A stretch of DNA of 64,000 bases from Reyranella sp. (GTDB lineage Bacteria > Pseudomonadota > Alphaproteobacteria > Reyranellales > Reyranellaceae). A program made the position numbers and the translations under genes. Of the stretch, positions 34,780-43,083 are shown one piece after another (within the stretch, counting starts at the first letter, position 1; every line of letters starts with the position of its first letter). The notes beneath the pieces were generated by a model. That model saw only the letters and a list, made by a program, of their open reading frames with translations. It ran no database searches and was not told the DNA's origin. The stretch lies in the NCBI GenBank assembly GCA_022844015.1, contig JALHMO010000001.1:1-64000 (forward strand), given 5' to 3'.

Positions 34780-35472
34780 ATGGAAGAGACCCGTCGGCGC
34801 ACGCTGCACGGTCGTCGCCGGGGCAAGAAGCTGCGCGCCGGGCAGCAGTCGCTGCTCGACACGCTGCTGCCCTGCCTCGCGCTGGCCGTGCCACCGTTGC
34901 CGGGCCGAATCGACCTCGCCGCCGCCTTCGGCGGCCAGCTGCCGCCGGACGGCGTGTGGCTGGAGGTGGGCTTCGGCGCCGGCGAGCATCTGGTCTGGCA
35001 GGCAGAGCAGCATCCCGGCGTCGGCCTGATCGGCTGCGAGCCCTATCTGAACGGCGTCGCCAAGTGCCTGGCGCACGTCGAGCGCGCCGGCGTCGCCAAC
35101 ATCCGGCTGTTCACCGACGATGCACGGCTGGTCATGGCCGCCCTTCCCGAGCGCTCGCTTGCCCGCGCCTTCGTGCTGTTTCCCGACCCCTGGCCAAAGT
35201 CCCGCCATCACAAGCGCCGATTCGTGCAGCGCGAGACCTTGAGCCGGCTGGCCGAGCTCATGGTCCCGGATGCCGAGTTGCGTCTCGCTACTGACGATCC
35301 GAGCTACCTGCCCTGGATGATCGAGCACGCGATCCCCCATCGCGCCTTCGAATGGCTGGCCGAGCGGCCGGCCGACTGGCGCCAGCGGCCGGCCGATTGG
35401 CCGGCGACGCGCTACGAGAGGAAGCAGCTCGCCGGGACGCCGACCTTCCTGCGGTTTCGCCGGGTGAGCTGA
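34780..35472 (+). CDS. trmB: tRNA (guanine46-N7)-methyltransferase TrmB
   Basis: A 230-residue SAM-dependent methyltransferase that makes m7G46 in the tRNA variable loop. The SAM motif is LEVGFGAGEHLVWQAEQHP, followed by GCEPYLNGVAKCL, the catalytic segment LFPDPWPKSRHHKRRFVQ and the final ATDDPSYLPWM. All are signatures of TrmB. The start ATG 34780 gives normal length. In many alphaproteobacteria trmB lies directly upstream of rimP; here 4.8 kb separates them. Confidence 0.95.
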   Translation: MEETRRRTLHGRRRGKKLRAGQQSLLDTLLPCLALAVPPLPGRIDLAAAFGGQLPPDGVWLEVGFGAGEHLVWQAEQHPGVGLIGCEPYLNGVAKCLAHVERAGVANIRLFTDDARLVMAALPERSLARAFVLFPDPWPKSRHHKRRFVQRETLSRLAELMVPDAELRLATDDPSYLPWMIEHAIPHRAFEWLAERPADWRQRPADWPATRYERKQLAGTPTFLRFRRVS

Positions 35473-35657
35473 GACCGGCCGGCGGCCCTCGCGGGATTGC
35501 CACCAATTTGGAAGCATTTCGGAAGACGGCCCGACTGTCGGTCTGTACCTTCGCTAGCGGGATGTGTGCCTGCGCCGTGGGGGCGCGTGTCGAACTGGGC
35601 TTGCCATGAAAAGGCTGGTCAGTGCGCGACGGGCATGGTTGGGCTGCAGGGCTGACA

Positions 35658-36140
35658 ATGCAGAAGGCGAATGATCCGGCCATCGTCAGAATTCACCGGG
35701 CGGTCGATCCGCGCTGGCCGGACGGCACGCCCGTGCTGATCGCGCTGCGTCCCATCGACGAGAGCGACAATCAGATCGTTGCCGATCTGTTTCCCGGCAT
35801 GGCCGACGCGCTGGTGCTGCTGCGACGGCGGCGCGACTTGCGGATTGCCGCCACGGACCAGGACAACGCAGACGTGGCTGAGAGCACCAAAGGCTCCCTC
35901 GCTGGCGCCACGGTTGCCCAGATCGCGGCCGAGCGGCGCAACCTGCGGTTCGTCCTGCTCGATGGCGTCGCGCCCAGCCTGGGCGCCTATCTCGATGGCT
36001 CGTACCCCTACGGCAAGCCGCTCTACCTCGTCGTGCCCGCAAGGCCTGGCGCCGAGGCCATGACCATTGCCCGGTTCATCGCCAGCCCTTCTGCCCGGCC
36101 GCACCTCGCGGCGCTCGGGCTCGTCGCCGGTGTGCGATGA
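35658..36140 (+). pseudogene. Substrate-binding (PBP-like) protein, C-terminal part only; probably 5'-truncated
   Basis: The 160 residues from ATG 35658 resemble the C-terminal part of PstS/molybdate-like periplasmic binding proteins: WPDGTPVLIALRPIDESDNQ, AATDQDNADVAESTKG, and the closing YPYGKPLYLVVPAR with MTIARFIASPSARP. The N-terminal lobe and any export signal are absent. A 22-codon frame at 35606 (MKRLVSARRAWLGC...) in another frame could be a relic of the signal peptide. The stop overlaps the kinase start as ATGA, so the fragment remains coupled to the sensor kinase. It is either a decayed gene or a short adapted domain; I favour truncation. Confidence 0.6.
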
Positions 36141-38536
36141 TCGCGACGGGCGCCAGGCTTCGCTCCCTGGTCACGGCGCTCGGCCTGGTCGTGACGCTGG
36201 CGGTCGCCTTCGTCCTTCCAGCCGGATATTTCACGATCGCCTACAGGGAGCTGATCCACGAGCTGTCGTTCTCCGCGGCTCTCAAGGCCAACCGGCTGGC
36301 CAAGTATATCTATACCGAGCGCGAGCACTGGCAATATCAGACCAAGCGTCTCGGCCAGCTCATCGAGGTGCCGGAAGCCGACGAGACCGCGATGCGCCAG
36401 CGCATCTATGATGGCGAGGGCAAGCTCGTCATGGAGACTGGCGCGGCGCCCGCTGCGCCGCTCGCCATCGTCGCCGTGCCGCTGGTCGTCGCCGGGTCGA
36501 CCTTCGGTTCGATCGAGACCGCCGCCAGCCTGCGGCCGCTGATTGTCCAGACCATCCTGGTCGGGCTGCTGGGTGGCATCCTCGGCTTCTCCGCATACTT
36601 CATCATGCGCGTCGTGCCGCTGCGGGCGATCGACCGCATCCTCGCCGATCTCGGCGAGATGCAGGCCCGCTATCGCCGGCTGTTCGACGCCAGCCCCTTC
36701 ATCACCCTCGTCATCGACCGCGAGACCTTGCGTCTGCTCGACGCCAACGAGTCCGCCGTCCGGCAGTACGGCTGGTCGCGCGAGGAGCTTCTGGCCAAGA
36801 CGAGCAACGAGTTCTATCCACCCGAGGACCTGCCGACCATCATCGCCGCCCGCCCGCGTTTCCTGGCCGATCCCAGCCAGCCCGTGCCGCCGCTGCGTCA
36901 TCGCCGGAAGGACGGCACGGTCATCGACGTCGAGCAGACGATCCTGCCGCTCGAGTTCGGCGGCCGGCCAGCCTACCTAGTAATGGCGCGCGACGTCACC
37001 GAGCGCAACCGCGCCATGAAGGAGCTGCGCGAATCGGAGCGCAAGTACGAGGCCCTGATCGAAGCTTTGCCGGTCGGGATTCTCGAGACCACCACCGACT
37101 CGCGCATCGTCATGGCCAACAGCGCGTGGCGCCGCATGTTCGGCTTTGCCGACGGAGAGGCTCTCGGCAAGGTCGACGTGCATGCCCTCTATGCCGATCC
37201 GACCGAGCGCACGGCAGTGCTGAAGGCGATGCAGAGCGACGGCCCACGGCCTGCCATCGAGACGGTATTTCGCCGACGCGACGGCACGCTGTTTCCCGTC
37301 GAGCGTTACCTGCGCAACGTGCACGACGCCGACGGTAAGATGGTCGCCCTGCGCGGCATCGTCATCGACATTACCCAGCGCAAGTCGCTGGAGGCGCAGC
37401 TCCACCAGGCGCAGAAGATGGAGGCGGTCGGCAAGCTGACCGGCGGCATCGCGCACGACTTCAACAACATCATGATGATCATGATGGCCAACGTCGACGC
37501 GCTGGAAGACGACGAGGAGCTCGGCCGATCGGCGCGACGCCGCGTGGCGCAGATCAGCCGGGCGGTCGACAGGGCGGCCGACCTCACGCGCAGCCTGCTG
37601 GCCTTCTCGCGCAAGCTGCCGCTCAACCCGCGGCGCCTCGATCTCAATGCGCTTGTCGTCGACACGGGCAGGCTGTTGCAGCGCACGCTCGGCAACGAGA
37701 TCGAGATCGAGGCGGCCCTGGGGGACGATCTGTGGCCGGTCGAGATCGATCGCGGCCAGTTCGAGAATGCCCTGGTGAACCTGTGCCTCAACTCCCGGGA
37801 TGCCCTGCCGAATGGCGGCCGCGTGCTGATCGAGACCGCCAACGTCGTGCTCGACCAGGAGGCCTGCGGCCGCATCGGCGAGATCTCGCCGGGTGCCTAC
37901 GTGCGCCTCGACGTGATCGACGCCGGAACGGGCATCGCGCCCGATGCGCTCCCCCGGGTGTTCGACCCGTTCTTCACCACCAAGGAAGTCGGCAAGGGAA
38001 CCGGGCTCGGTCTCAGCATGGTTCACGGCTTCATCCTCCAGTCGAAAGGCCACATCGACATCAGGAGCCAGCCGGGGCGCGGCACGACCGTCACCATCTA
38101 CCTGCCGCGCGCCGCCGCCGAGCCCGCTTGCCCGACGGTGGCGTCCATCCTGCCATCCGGCCGGGAGGCGATCCTGGTGGTCGAGGACGAGCCGCGGGTC
38201 CGCGGCGCCGTGGTCGCGCAGCTGCGGAGCCTCGGGTATGCCGTCACTTCCGTCGCCGACGGCGCGGCTGGCCTTGCTGCCTGTCAGGCTGCCCCGCATC
38301 CCTACGATCTGGTGCTCACCGATGTCGTGATGCCCGGGATGAACGGCAAGGCTCTCGCAGACGAGGTCTCCCGGCGCTGGCCGCGGACCGCCATCCTCTT
38401 CATGTCCGGCTACAACCGCGACACCATCGTGCACGACGGCCGCCTCGACGCCGGGGCCAGGCTGATTGCCAAGCCCTTCCGCAAGGCCGATCTGGCGGTC
38501 GCCGTTCGCCATGCCCTCGACGGCGACGGTACCTGA
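36137..38536 (+). CDS. Membrane hybrid sensor histidine kinase (PAS-PAS-HisKA-HATPase-REC)
   Basis: The protein has 799 residues. TM1 (about 10-33) and TM2 (about 134-160) bracket a periplasmic sensor loop of about 100 residues. Then follow PAS 1 (175-290), PAS 2 (300-415), and HisKA with phospho-acceptor His440 in GGIAHDFNNIM. HATPase_c has FFTTKEVGKGTGLGLSMVHG. A C-terminal receiver has its acceptor Asp in DLVLTDVVMPGMNGK and Lys in AKPFRK. The HDFNN-type kinase plus receiver is a common alphaproteobacterial hybrid. The gene is translationally coupled (ATGA) to the binding-protein fragment upstream, which suggests that the periplasmic loop once read out, or still reads out, a bound ligand. 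No output regulator is adjacent. Confidence 0.92.
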   Translation: MIATGARLRSLVTALGLVVTLAVAFVLPAGYFTIAYRELIHELSFSAALKANRLAKYIYTEREHWQYQTKRLGQLIEVPEADETAMRQRIYDGEGKLVMETGAAPAAPLAIVAVPLVVAGSTFGSIETAASLRPLIVQTILVGLLGGILGFSAYFIMRVVPLRAIDRILADLGEMQARYRRLFDASPFITLVIDRETLRLLDANESAVRQYGWSREELLAKTSNEFYPPEDLPTIIAARPRFLADPSQPVPPLRHRRKDGTVIDVEQTILPLEFGGRPAYLVMARDVTERNRAMKELRESERKYEALIEALPVGILETTTDSRIVMANSAWRRMFGFADGEALGKVDVHALYADPTERTAVLKAMQSDGPRPAIETVFRRRDGTLFPVERYLRNVHDADGKMVALRGIVIDITQRKSLEAQLHQAQKMEAVGKLTGGIAHDFNNIMMIMMANVDALEDDEELGRSARRRVAQISRAVDRAADLTRSLLAFSRKLPLNPRRLDLNALVVDTGRLLQRTLGNEIEIEAALGDDLWPVEIDRGQFENALVNLCLNSRDALPNGGRVLIETANVVLDQEACGRIGEISPGAYVRLDVIDAGTGIAPDALPRVFDPFFTTKEVGKGTGLGLSMVHGFILQSKGHIDIRSQPGRGTTVTIYLPRAAAEPACPTVASILPSGREAILVVEDEPRVRGAVVAQLRSLGYAVTSVADGAAGLAACQAAPHPYDLVLTDVVMPGMNGKALADEVSRRWPRTAILFMSGYNRDTIVHDGRLDAGARLIAKPFRKADLAVAVRHALDGDGT

Positions 38537-38563
38537 TCGCCGTCGGTCCGGCGACGCGCCGCC

Positions 38564-38962
38564 CTACGTCTCCTCGATCATCTCGAAGTGCGGGTTGTCG
38601 AGGCCCAGCCTGGCGAACGCGTCCTGCAGGGTCCTGACGATCTCGGGTTCGGCGTTGCCCTGCGCCACCTGAAAAGCCGCAAACATGCGAGCGAGGCCGT
38701 AGGCCTCGGCGCTCGTCGCGACCATGATGCGTCGTTGGCCGCGCTTCATCTGAGGCTGGTGCCCACGGCCGCTCACCTGCTCCGACGTGATGTCGATCCT
38801 GTCGACCCGGGAGAAATCGAGAATGCCCGGCACGACCTCGCCGCGGCGCGCCATGAAGCGAGCGGCAAGGGCATCGCCCTGCGCCAGGCCGGCGAGCGTC
38901 AAGGTGCCCGAGTACTCGGTCAGCATCACCTTGCGTTCCCGATCGAACAGCTGCTTCACCAT
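38564..38962 (-). CDS. Hypothetical protein, STAS-like in pattern
   Basis: A 132-residue soluble protein. A central GEVVPGILDFSRVDRIDITSEQV stretch followed by RRIMVATSAEAYGLARMFAAF recalls SpoIIAA-like/STAS folds, but no diagnostic motif is present. I would not assign a function. GGGAGG lies 8 bases before ATG 38962. It is convergent with the hybrid kinase (28-base gap) and divergent from the patatin gene. Confidence 0.65.
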   Translation of the reverse strand: MVKQLFDRERKVMLTEYSGTLTLAGLAQGDALAARFMARRGEVVPGILDFSRVDRIDITSEQVSGRGHQPQMKRGQRRIMVATSAEAYGLARMFAAFQVAQGNAEPEIVRTLQDAFARLGLDNPHFEMIEET

Positions 38963-39126
38963 GGCCGCCTCCCACTGCGGCGGGCCGACATCCCGGTACG
39001 ACGTGTTTGAAAAATAATCCTACCAAGCCCGTCGAGGACTCACACGCGCCAATCACGGGCGCCGCGCGCCATGCCGCAGCGTGCGGGGCCTTGCCGGGGC
39101 AAGGCCCGGCGCGCTCTGATGGGAAG

Positions 39127-40044
39127 ATGGCACGTTCTCGCATCGGCCTCGCCCTCGGCAGCGGCTCGGCCCGCGGCTGGGCCCATATCGGCGTAATCGA
39201 CGCCCTGACCGAGGCCGGGATCGTCCCCGACGTCATCTGCGGCTCCTCGATGGGCGCCCTGGTCGGAGCGGCCCATGTCGCCGGCCGTCTCGCTTCCCTC
39301 AGGGAATGGGCAGAGGGAGCGACCTGGCGCAAGATCGCCGGACTTGCCGACCTTCGCTTCACCGGCGGCGGCCTCGTCAGCGGTCGGCAGATCGTGGGGT
39401 TCCTGCGCAATCTCGAGATCAGCGCACCGATCGAGAGCTACGCGACGCAGTACGCCGCCGTAGCCACCGAGCTCGCCACGGGCCGCGAGATCTGGCTGCA
39501 GTCGGGCCCGATCCACGAGGCGGTCCGGGCATCGATCGCGCTGCCCGGCATCCTGAGCCCGGTGCTGGCTGGCGACAAATGGCTGCTCGATGGCGGCCTT
39601 TCCAATCCAGTCCCGGTGTCGGTCTGCCGCGCCCTGGGTGCCGATGTCATCATCGCCGTGAACCTGAACGGCGAGCTCCTCGGGCGACGCTTCACCGAGC
39701 CGGAGCCGCCCGAGGTGCCGCGGCCGTCGCTGGTCTCGAGCGAGGCGGTGCGCCGGGTGCTGGGCCAGTTGCCATTGCCCGGCCGGCGCATCGCCACCGA
39801 GAGCGAGCCGGCGTCGCCTGGCACGCCGCCGCCCGGTTATTTCGACGTGCTGGCGAGCGCCATCAACATCATGCAGGACCACATCACCCGCACCCGGCTC
39901 GCCGGCGAGCCGCCCCATGTCATGCTGGTGCCGCGCCTGCGCACCATCGGTCTGATGGAGTTCAACCGGGCCGCCGAGGCGATCGCCGAGGGCCGGGCCT
40001 GCGTCGAGCAGGCGTTGCCGGCGCTCAGGCGGTACGTGCAATGA
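39127..40044 (+). CDS. Patatin-like phospholipase, RssA-type
   Basis: A 305-residue cytosolic patatin. The oxyanion motif is GSGSARG (residues 11-17), the nucleophile Ser41 lies in GSSMG, and the dyad Asp155 in LDGGLSNPVPV. It matches the NTE/RssA-like subgroup found in most proteobacteria. Its lipid substrate is unknown. I start at ATG 39127 (MARSRIGLALG); a TTG at 39007 would add 40 residues not typical of the family. No operon partner is evident; the 3' gap leads into the rimP leader. Confidence 0.88.
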   Translation: MARSRIGLALGSGSARGWAHIGVIDALTEAGIVPDVICGSSMGALVGAAHVAGRLASLREWAEGATWRKIAGLADLRFTGGGLVSGRQIVGFLRNLEISAPIESYATQYAAVATELATGREIWLQSGPIHEAVRASIALPGILSPVLAGDKWLLDGGLSNPVPVSVCRALGADVIIAVNLNGELLGRRFTEPEPPEVPRPSLVSSEAVRRVLGQLPLPGRRIATESEPASPGTPPPGYFDVLASAINIMQDHITRTRLAGEPPHVMLVPRLRTIGLMEFNRAAEAIAEGRACVEQALPALRRYVQ

Positions 40045-40256
40045 GACGAGGCCAAAAGAGTCCCTGCCGTGGCGTCGCTGCAATCAGCATCGGGAGCTCC
40101 GGTCATTGAGGCCGACGGAGTTCCGAACCGGGGTCACCACTACTAATAGAGCCCGCACGAGCCGAACGCGGAATCCGCCGGATTCTCTTGTGATCTGGCC
40201 GGACTGAGCCTATATCCACGCCATCCTCATCGGGTTCGCGGGACGGACCAAAGAAT

Positions 40257-40284
40257 AAAGAGTGGGCCGAAAACCCGCTCTTTT
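40257..40284 (+). promoter_or_regulatory. Hairpin with T-run in the rimP leader
   Basis: Bases 40257-40266 (aaagagtggg) pair with 40274-40283 (one G-T pair) around a 7-base loop and are followed by a short T-run. This looks like an intrinsic-terminator-shaped hairpin placed upstream of the rimP-nusA-infB operon. Premature terminators in rimP leaders are known from enterobacteria. Here the same role (attenuation, perhaps NusA feedback) is an inference from structure and position. The rest of 40045-40256 shows no gene. Confidence 0.6.
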
Positions 40285-40330
40285 CATTTGCAACGGTTCC
40301 GCCGGCCCAAACGTCGAGAAACAGGACCGC

Positions 40331-40840
40331 TTGACCGATTTGCTGCGTCGCATCGAAGACATCGTCGCCCCGACCGTCGCCGGCATGGGCTACGAGCTGG
40401 TGCGCGTTGCCATGAGCCGTGGTGGCGGCACTCTGCAGATCATGGTCGAGCCGGCCGACGGCCGGCCCATGGATGTCGAGGATTGCGCCACTCTGTCGCG
40501 CGCGCTGTCGGCGGTGCTCGATGTCGAGGATCCCATCGCCGGCTCGTACACCCTGGAAGTGAGCTCGCCTGGGATCGACCGGCCGCTTACCCGAGCCAAG
40601 GACTATGTCCGGTGGTCCGGCCACGTGGCCCGGCTCGAGACCGTCGAGCCGATCGAGGGCCGCCGCCGATTCAAGGGGACGCTTCTCGGCCTGGCCGACG
40701 ACCAGGTGAAGCTCAGGCTCGACGATGGCAAGGAGGCCGCCGTGCCGCTCGCCAGCGTCACCAAGGCCAAGCTCGAGCTGACCGACGCCCTGATCGAGGA
40801 GCACCGGCGCGCCCAGGAAGGCGCCGCACAGGCACACTAA
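40331..40840 (+). CDS. rimP: Ribosome maturation factor RimP
   Basis: RimP assists 30S subunit maturation. The N-domain has APTVAGMGYELVRVAMSRGGGTLQIMVE, then DVEDCATLSRALSAVLDVEDPI and YTLEVSSPGIDRPLT, the family hallmark. The SH3-like C-domain is RRRFKGTLLGL...VPLASVTKAKLEL. The frame is open from GTG 40262, but that codon lies in the leader hairpin. TTG 40331, preceded by AGGA, places the N-terminus 12 residues before APTV, as in known RimP proteins. It is the first gene of the operon with nusA, 26 bases ahead. Confidence 0.93.
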   Translation: MTDLLRRIEDIVAPTVAGMGYELVRVAMSRGGGTLQIMVEPADGRPMDVEDCATLSRALSAVLDVEDPIAGSYTLEVSSPGIDRPLTRAKDYVRWSGHVARLETVEPIEGRRRFKGTLLGLADDQVKLRLDDGKEAAVPLASVTKAKLELTDALIEEHRRAQEGAAQAH

Positions 40841-40866
40841 AAGAATCGCAAGAGAGGAAGACTGAC

Positions 40867-42405
40867 ATGGCAACGACCGCCGATATCCCGCGTCTGGAGA
40901 TGCTCCAGGTCGCCGACATGGTGGCTCGCGAGAAGGGCATCGAGCGTGAGGAAGTGCTGGAGGCGATGGAGCAGGCGATCCAGAAATCCGGCCGCGCCAA
41001 GTACGGGCTGGAGCACGACATCCGCGCCGAGATCGATCGCAAGACCGGGGAGATCAAGCTGCTGCGCTACATGCAGGTCGCCGACCCGATCGAGAACGAG
41101 AATACCCAGCTGGCGCTCGCCGAGGCGCAGCGGCGCAATCCCGAAGCCCAGGTCGGCGACTTCCTGACCGATGTGCTGCCGCCGATCGACTTCGGCCGCG
41201 TCGCCGCCCAGACGGCCAAGCAGGTGATCACCCAGCGCATGCGCGAGAGCGAGCGCAAGCGCCAGTACGAGGAGTTCAAGGATCGCGTCGGCGAGATCGT
41301 GTCGGGCGTCGTCAAGCGCGTCGACTACGGCAACGTCACGGTCGACCTGCAGCGCGCCGAGGGCGTGATCCGCCGCGACGAGTCGATCCCGCGCGAATCG
41401 CTGCGCGTCAACGACCGGGTGCGCGCCTACATCTTCGATGTCCGCGAGGAGCAGCGCGGCCCGCAGATCTTCCTGTCGCGCAGCCATCCCCAGTTCATGG
41501 CCAAGCTGTTCACCCAGGAGGTGCCGGAAATCTACGACGGCATCATCGAGATCAAGGCGGTGGCGCGCGACCCGGGCAGCCGCGCCAAGATCGCGGTGCT
41601 CTCCCACGACAGCTCGATCGACCCGATCGGCGCCTGCGTCGGCATGCGCGGCAGCCGCGTCCAGGCGGTGGTGCAGGAGCTGCAGGGCGAGAAGGTCGAC
41701 ATCATCCCGTGGTCGAGCGACACCGCGAACTTCATCGTCAACGCGCTCGCCCCCGCCGAGGTCAGCAAGGTGCTGATGGACGAGGAGAAGAACAAGACCG
41801 AGGTCGTCGTGCCCGACGATCAGCTCAGCCTCGCCATCGGCCGGCGCGGCCAGAACGTCAAGCTCGCGTCGCAGCTCACCGGCTGGGAGATCGACATCAT
41901 GACCGAGGCCGAGGAGAGCGAGCGTCGCCAGAAGGAAACGCGCGAGCGCACCGAGCTGTTCAAGGCGAGCCTCGATGTCGACGACGTCATCGCTCATCTG
42001 CTGGTGGCGGAAGGCTACGGCACCGTCGAGGATGTCGCCGAGTCCGCGGTAGAGGATCTCGCCGGCGTCGAGGGCTTCGACGAGGAGATCGCGACCGAGC
42101 TGCAGCGCCGGGGGCGCGAGTACATCGACCGCCGCGACGCCGAGCTGGCGACGCGCCTGGAGGAGCTCGGCGTCGACGAGGACCTGCGCTCGACCGAGGG
42201 CCTCGACCTGCCGATGCTGGTCGCGCTGGGCGAGAAGGGCGTGAAGACGCGCGACGACCTGGCCGATCTCGCGTCGGACGAGCTGCGCGAGATCGTCGGC
42301 GAAGGCGCGATGGACAACGATACCGCCAACGCCATCATCATGAAGGCGCGCGAGCACTGGTTCGCCGCCGAGGACACCCCGCCCGCCGAAGCGGCCAAGG
42401 CGTAG
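40867..42405 (+). CDS. nusA: Transcription termination/antitermination factor NusA
   Basis: The protein has 512 residues. Domains in order: NusA N-terminal domain (1-130), S1 (about 137-200, GEIVSGVVKRVDYGNVTVDL), KH1 and KH2 (IGACVGMRGSRVQAVVQEL; AIGRRGQNVKLASQL), then two acidic helix-hairpin-helix repeats in the C-terminal 140 residues. NusA binds RNA polymerase and modulates pausing, termination and antitermination. The start ATG 40867 follows GAGGAAG. It is 16 bases upstream of ylxR in the classic operon order. Confidence 0.98.
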   Translation: MATTADIPRLEMLQVADMVAREKGIEREEVLEAMEQAIQKSGRAKYGLEHDIRAEIDRKTGEIKLLRYMQVADPIENENTQLALAEAQRRNPEAQVGDFLTDVLPPIDFGRVAAQTAKQVITQRMRESERKRQYEEFKDRVGEIVSGVVKRVDYGNVTVDLQRAEGVIRRDESIPRESLRVNDRVRAYIFDVREEQRGPQIFLSRSHPQFMAKLFTQEVPEIYDGIIEIKAVARDPGSRAKIAVLSHDSSIDPIGACVGMRGSRVQAVVQELQGEKVDIIPWSSDTANFIVNALAPAEVSKVLMDEEKNKTEVVVPDDQLSLAIGRRGQNVKLASQLTGWEIDIMTEAEESERRQKETRERTELFKASLDVDDVIAHLLVAEGYGTVEDVAESAVEDLAGVEGFDEEIATELQRRGREYIDRRDAELATRLEELGVDEDLRSTEGLDLPMLVALGEKGVKTRDDLADLASDELREIVGEGAMDNDTANAIIMKAREHWFAAEDTPPAEAAKA

Positions 42406-42421
42406 GGAGAGGTCGCCGGTC

Positions 42422-43051
42422 TTGACCAGCAGCATCGCCACCCTGTCGCGAACCGACGCTCCGGCGCCCGCCGTCGGCCCGTTGCGCACCTGCATCGCCA
42501 CCGGCGAGCAGGCCGCGCCGGAGCGGATGATCCGGTTCGTCGTCGGGCCGGACGGCGACGTCGTGCCCGATCTGGCGCGACGGCTGCCCGGTCGCGGCAT
42601 GTGGGTGCAGGCGAGCCGCTCCGCGGTCGAGCGCGCGGTGATGCGCAAGCTCTTCGCCAAGGCGGCGCGCGCCGCGGTGAAGGCCGACGACGACCTGCCG
42701 GAGCGGGTCGAGCGTCTGCTTCTCGAGCGCGCCCTCGCCGACCTCGGCCGGGCACGGCGCGCCGGCCGTGCGGTGGCGGGCTTCGCCAAGGTCGAGCAGA
42801 TGATCGGCCGGGGTCGTGCCGGCCTGCTGGTGGTGGCCAGCGAGGCCGACGGCGATGGCTTGGCCAAGCTCGGCGGCAAAGGCTTGCCGATCGCGCGCTT
42901 GGGAGACGCCGCCGCGCTCGGCCGGCTGTTCGGCCGCGAGCATTCGGTTTACGTGGCGGTCGCCCGCGATGACGCGGGCGGCGCATTCATTGGACGCATC
43001 GAGGCCGGAGCGGCGCGCTGGTGCGGCTATCGACAGAACAGCAGCAGTTGA
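42422..43051 (+). CDS. ylxR: YlxR family RNA-binding protein with L7Ae-like domain
   Basis: A 209-residue protein. The N-terminal DUF448/YlxR domain has [21 protein letters not shown] and [17 protein letters not shown]. The C-terminal half resembles the L7Ae/L30e fold often fused to it in alphaproteobacteria ([28 protein letters not shown]). In Bacillus the single-domain homologue modulates RNase P. The TTG start at 42422 is supported by GGAGAGG upstream. It lies between nusA and infB, and its last codons end 32 bases before the infB ATG. Confidence 0.92.
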   Translation: MTSSIATLSRTDAPAPAVGPLRTCIATGEQAAPERMIRFVVGPDGDVVPDLARRLPGRGMWVQASRSAVERAVMRKLFAKAARAAVKADDDLPERVERLLLERALADLGRARRAGRAVAGFAKVEQMIGRGRAGLLVVASEADGDGLAKLGGKGLPIARLGDAAALGRLFGREHSVYVAVARDDAGGAFIGRIEAGAARWCGYRQNSSS

Positions 43052-43083
43052 CGCGCCGGTATGGACCAAGGACAACACCCGAC

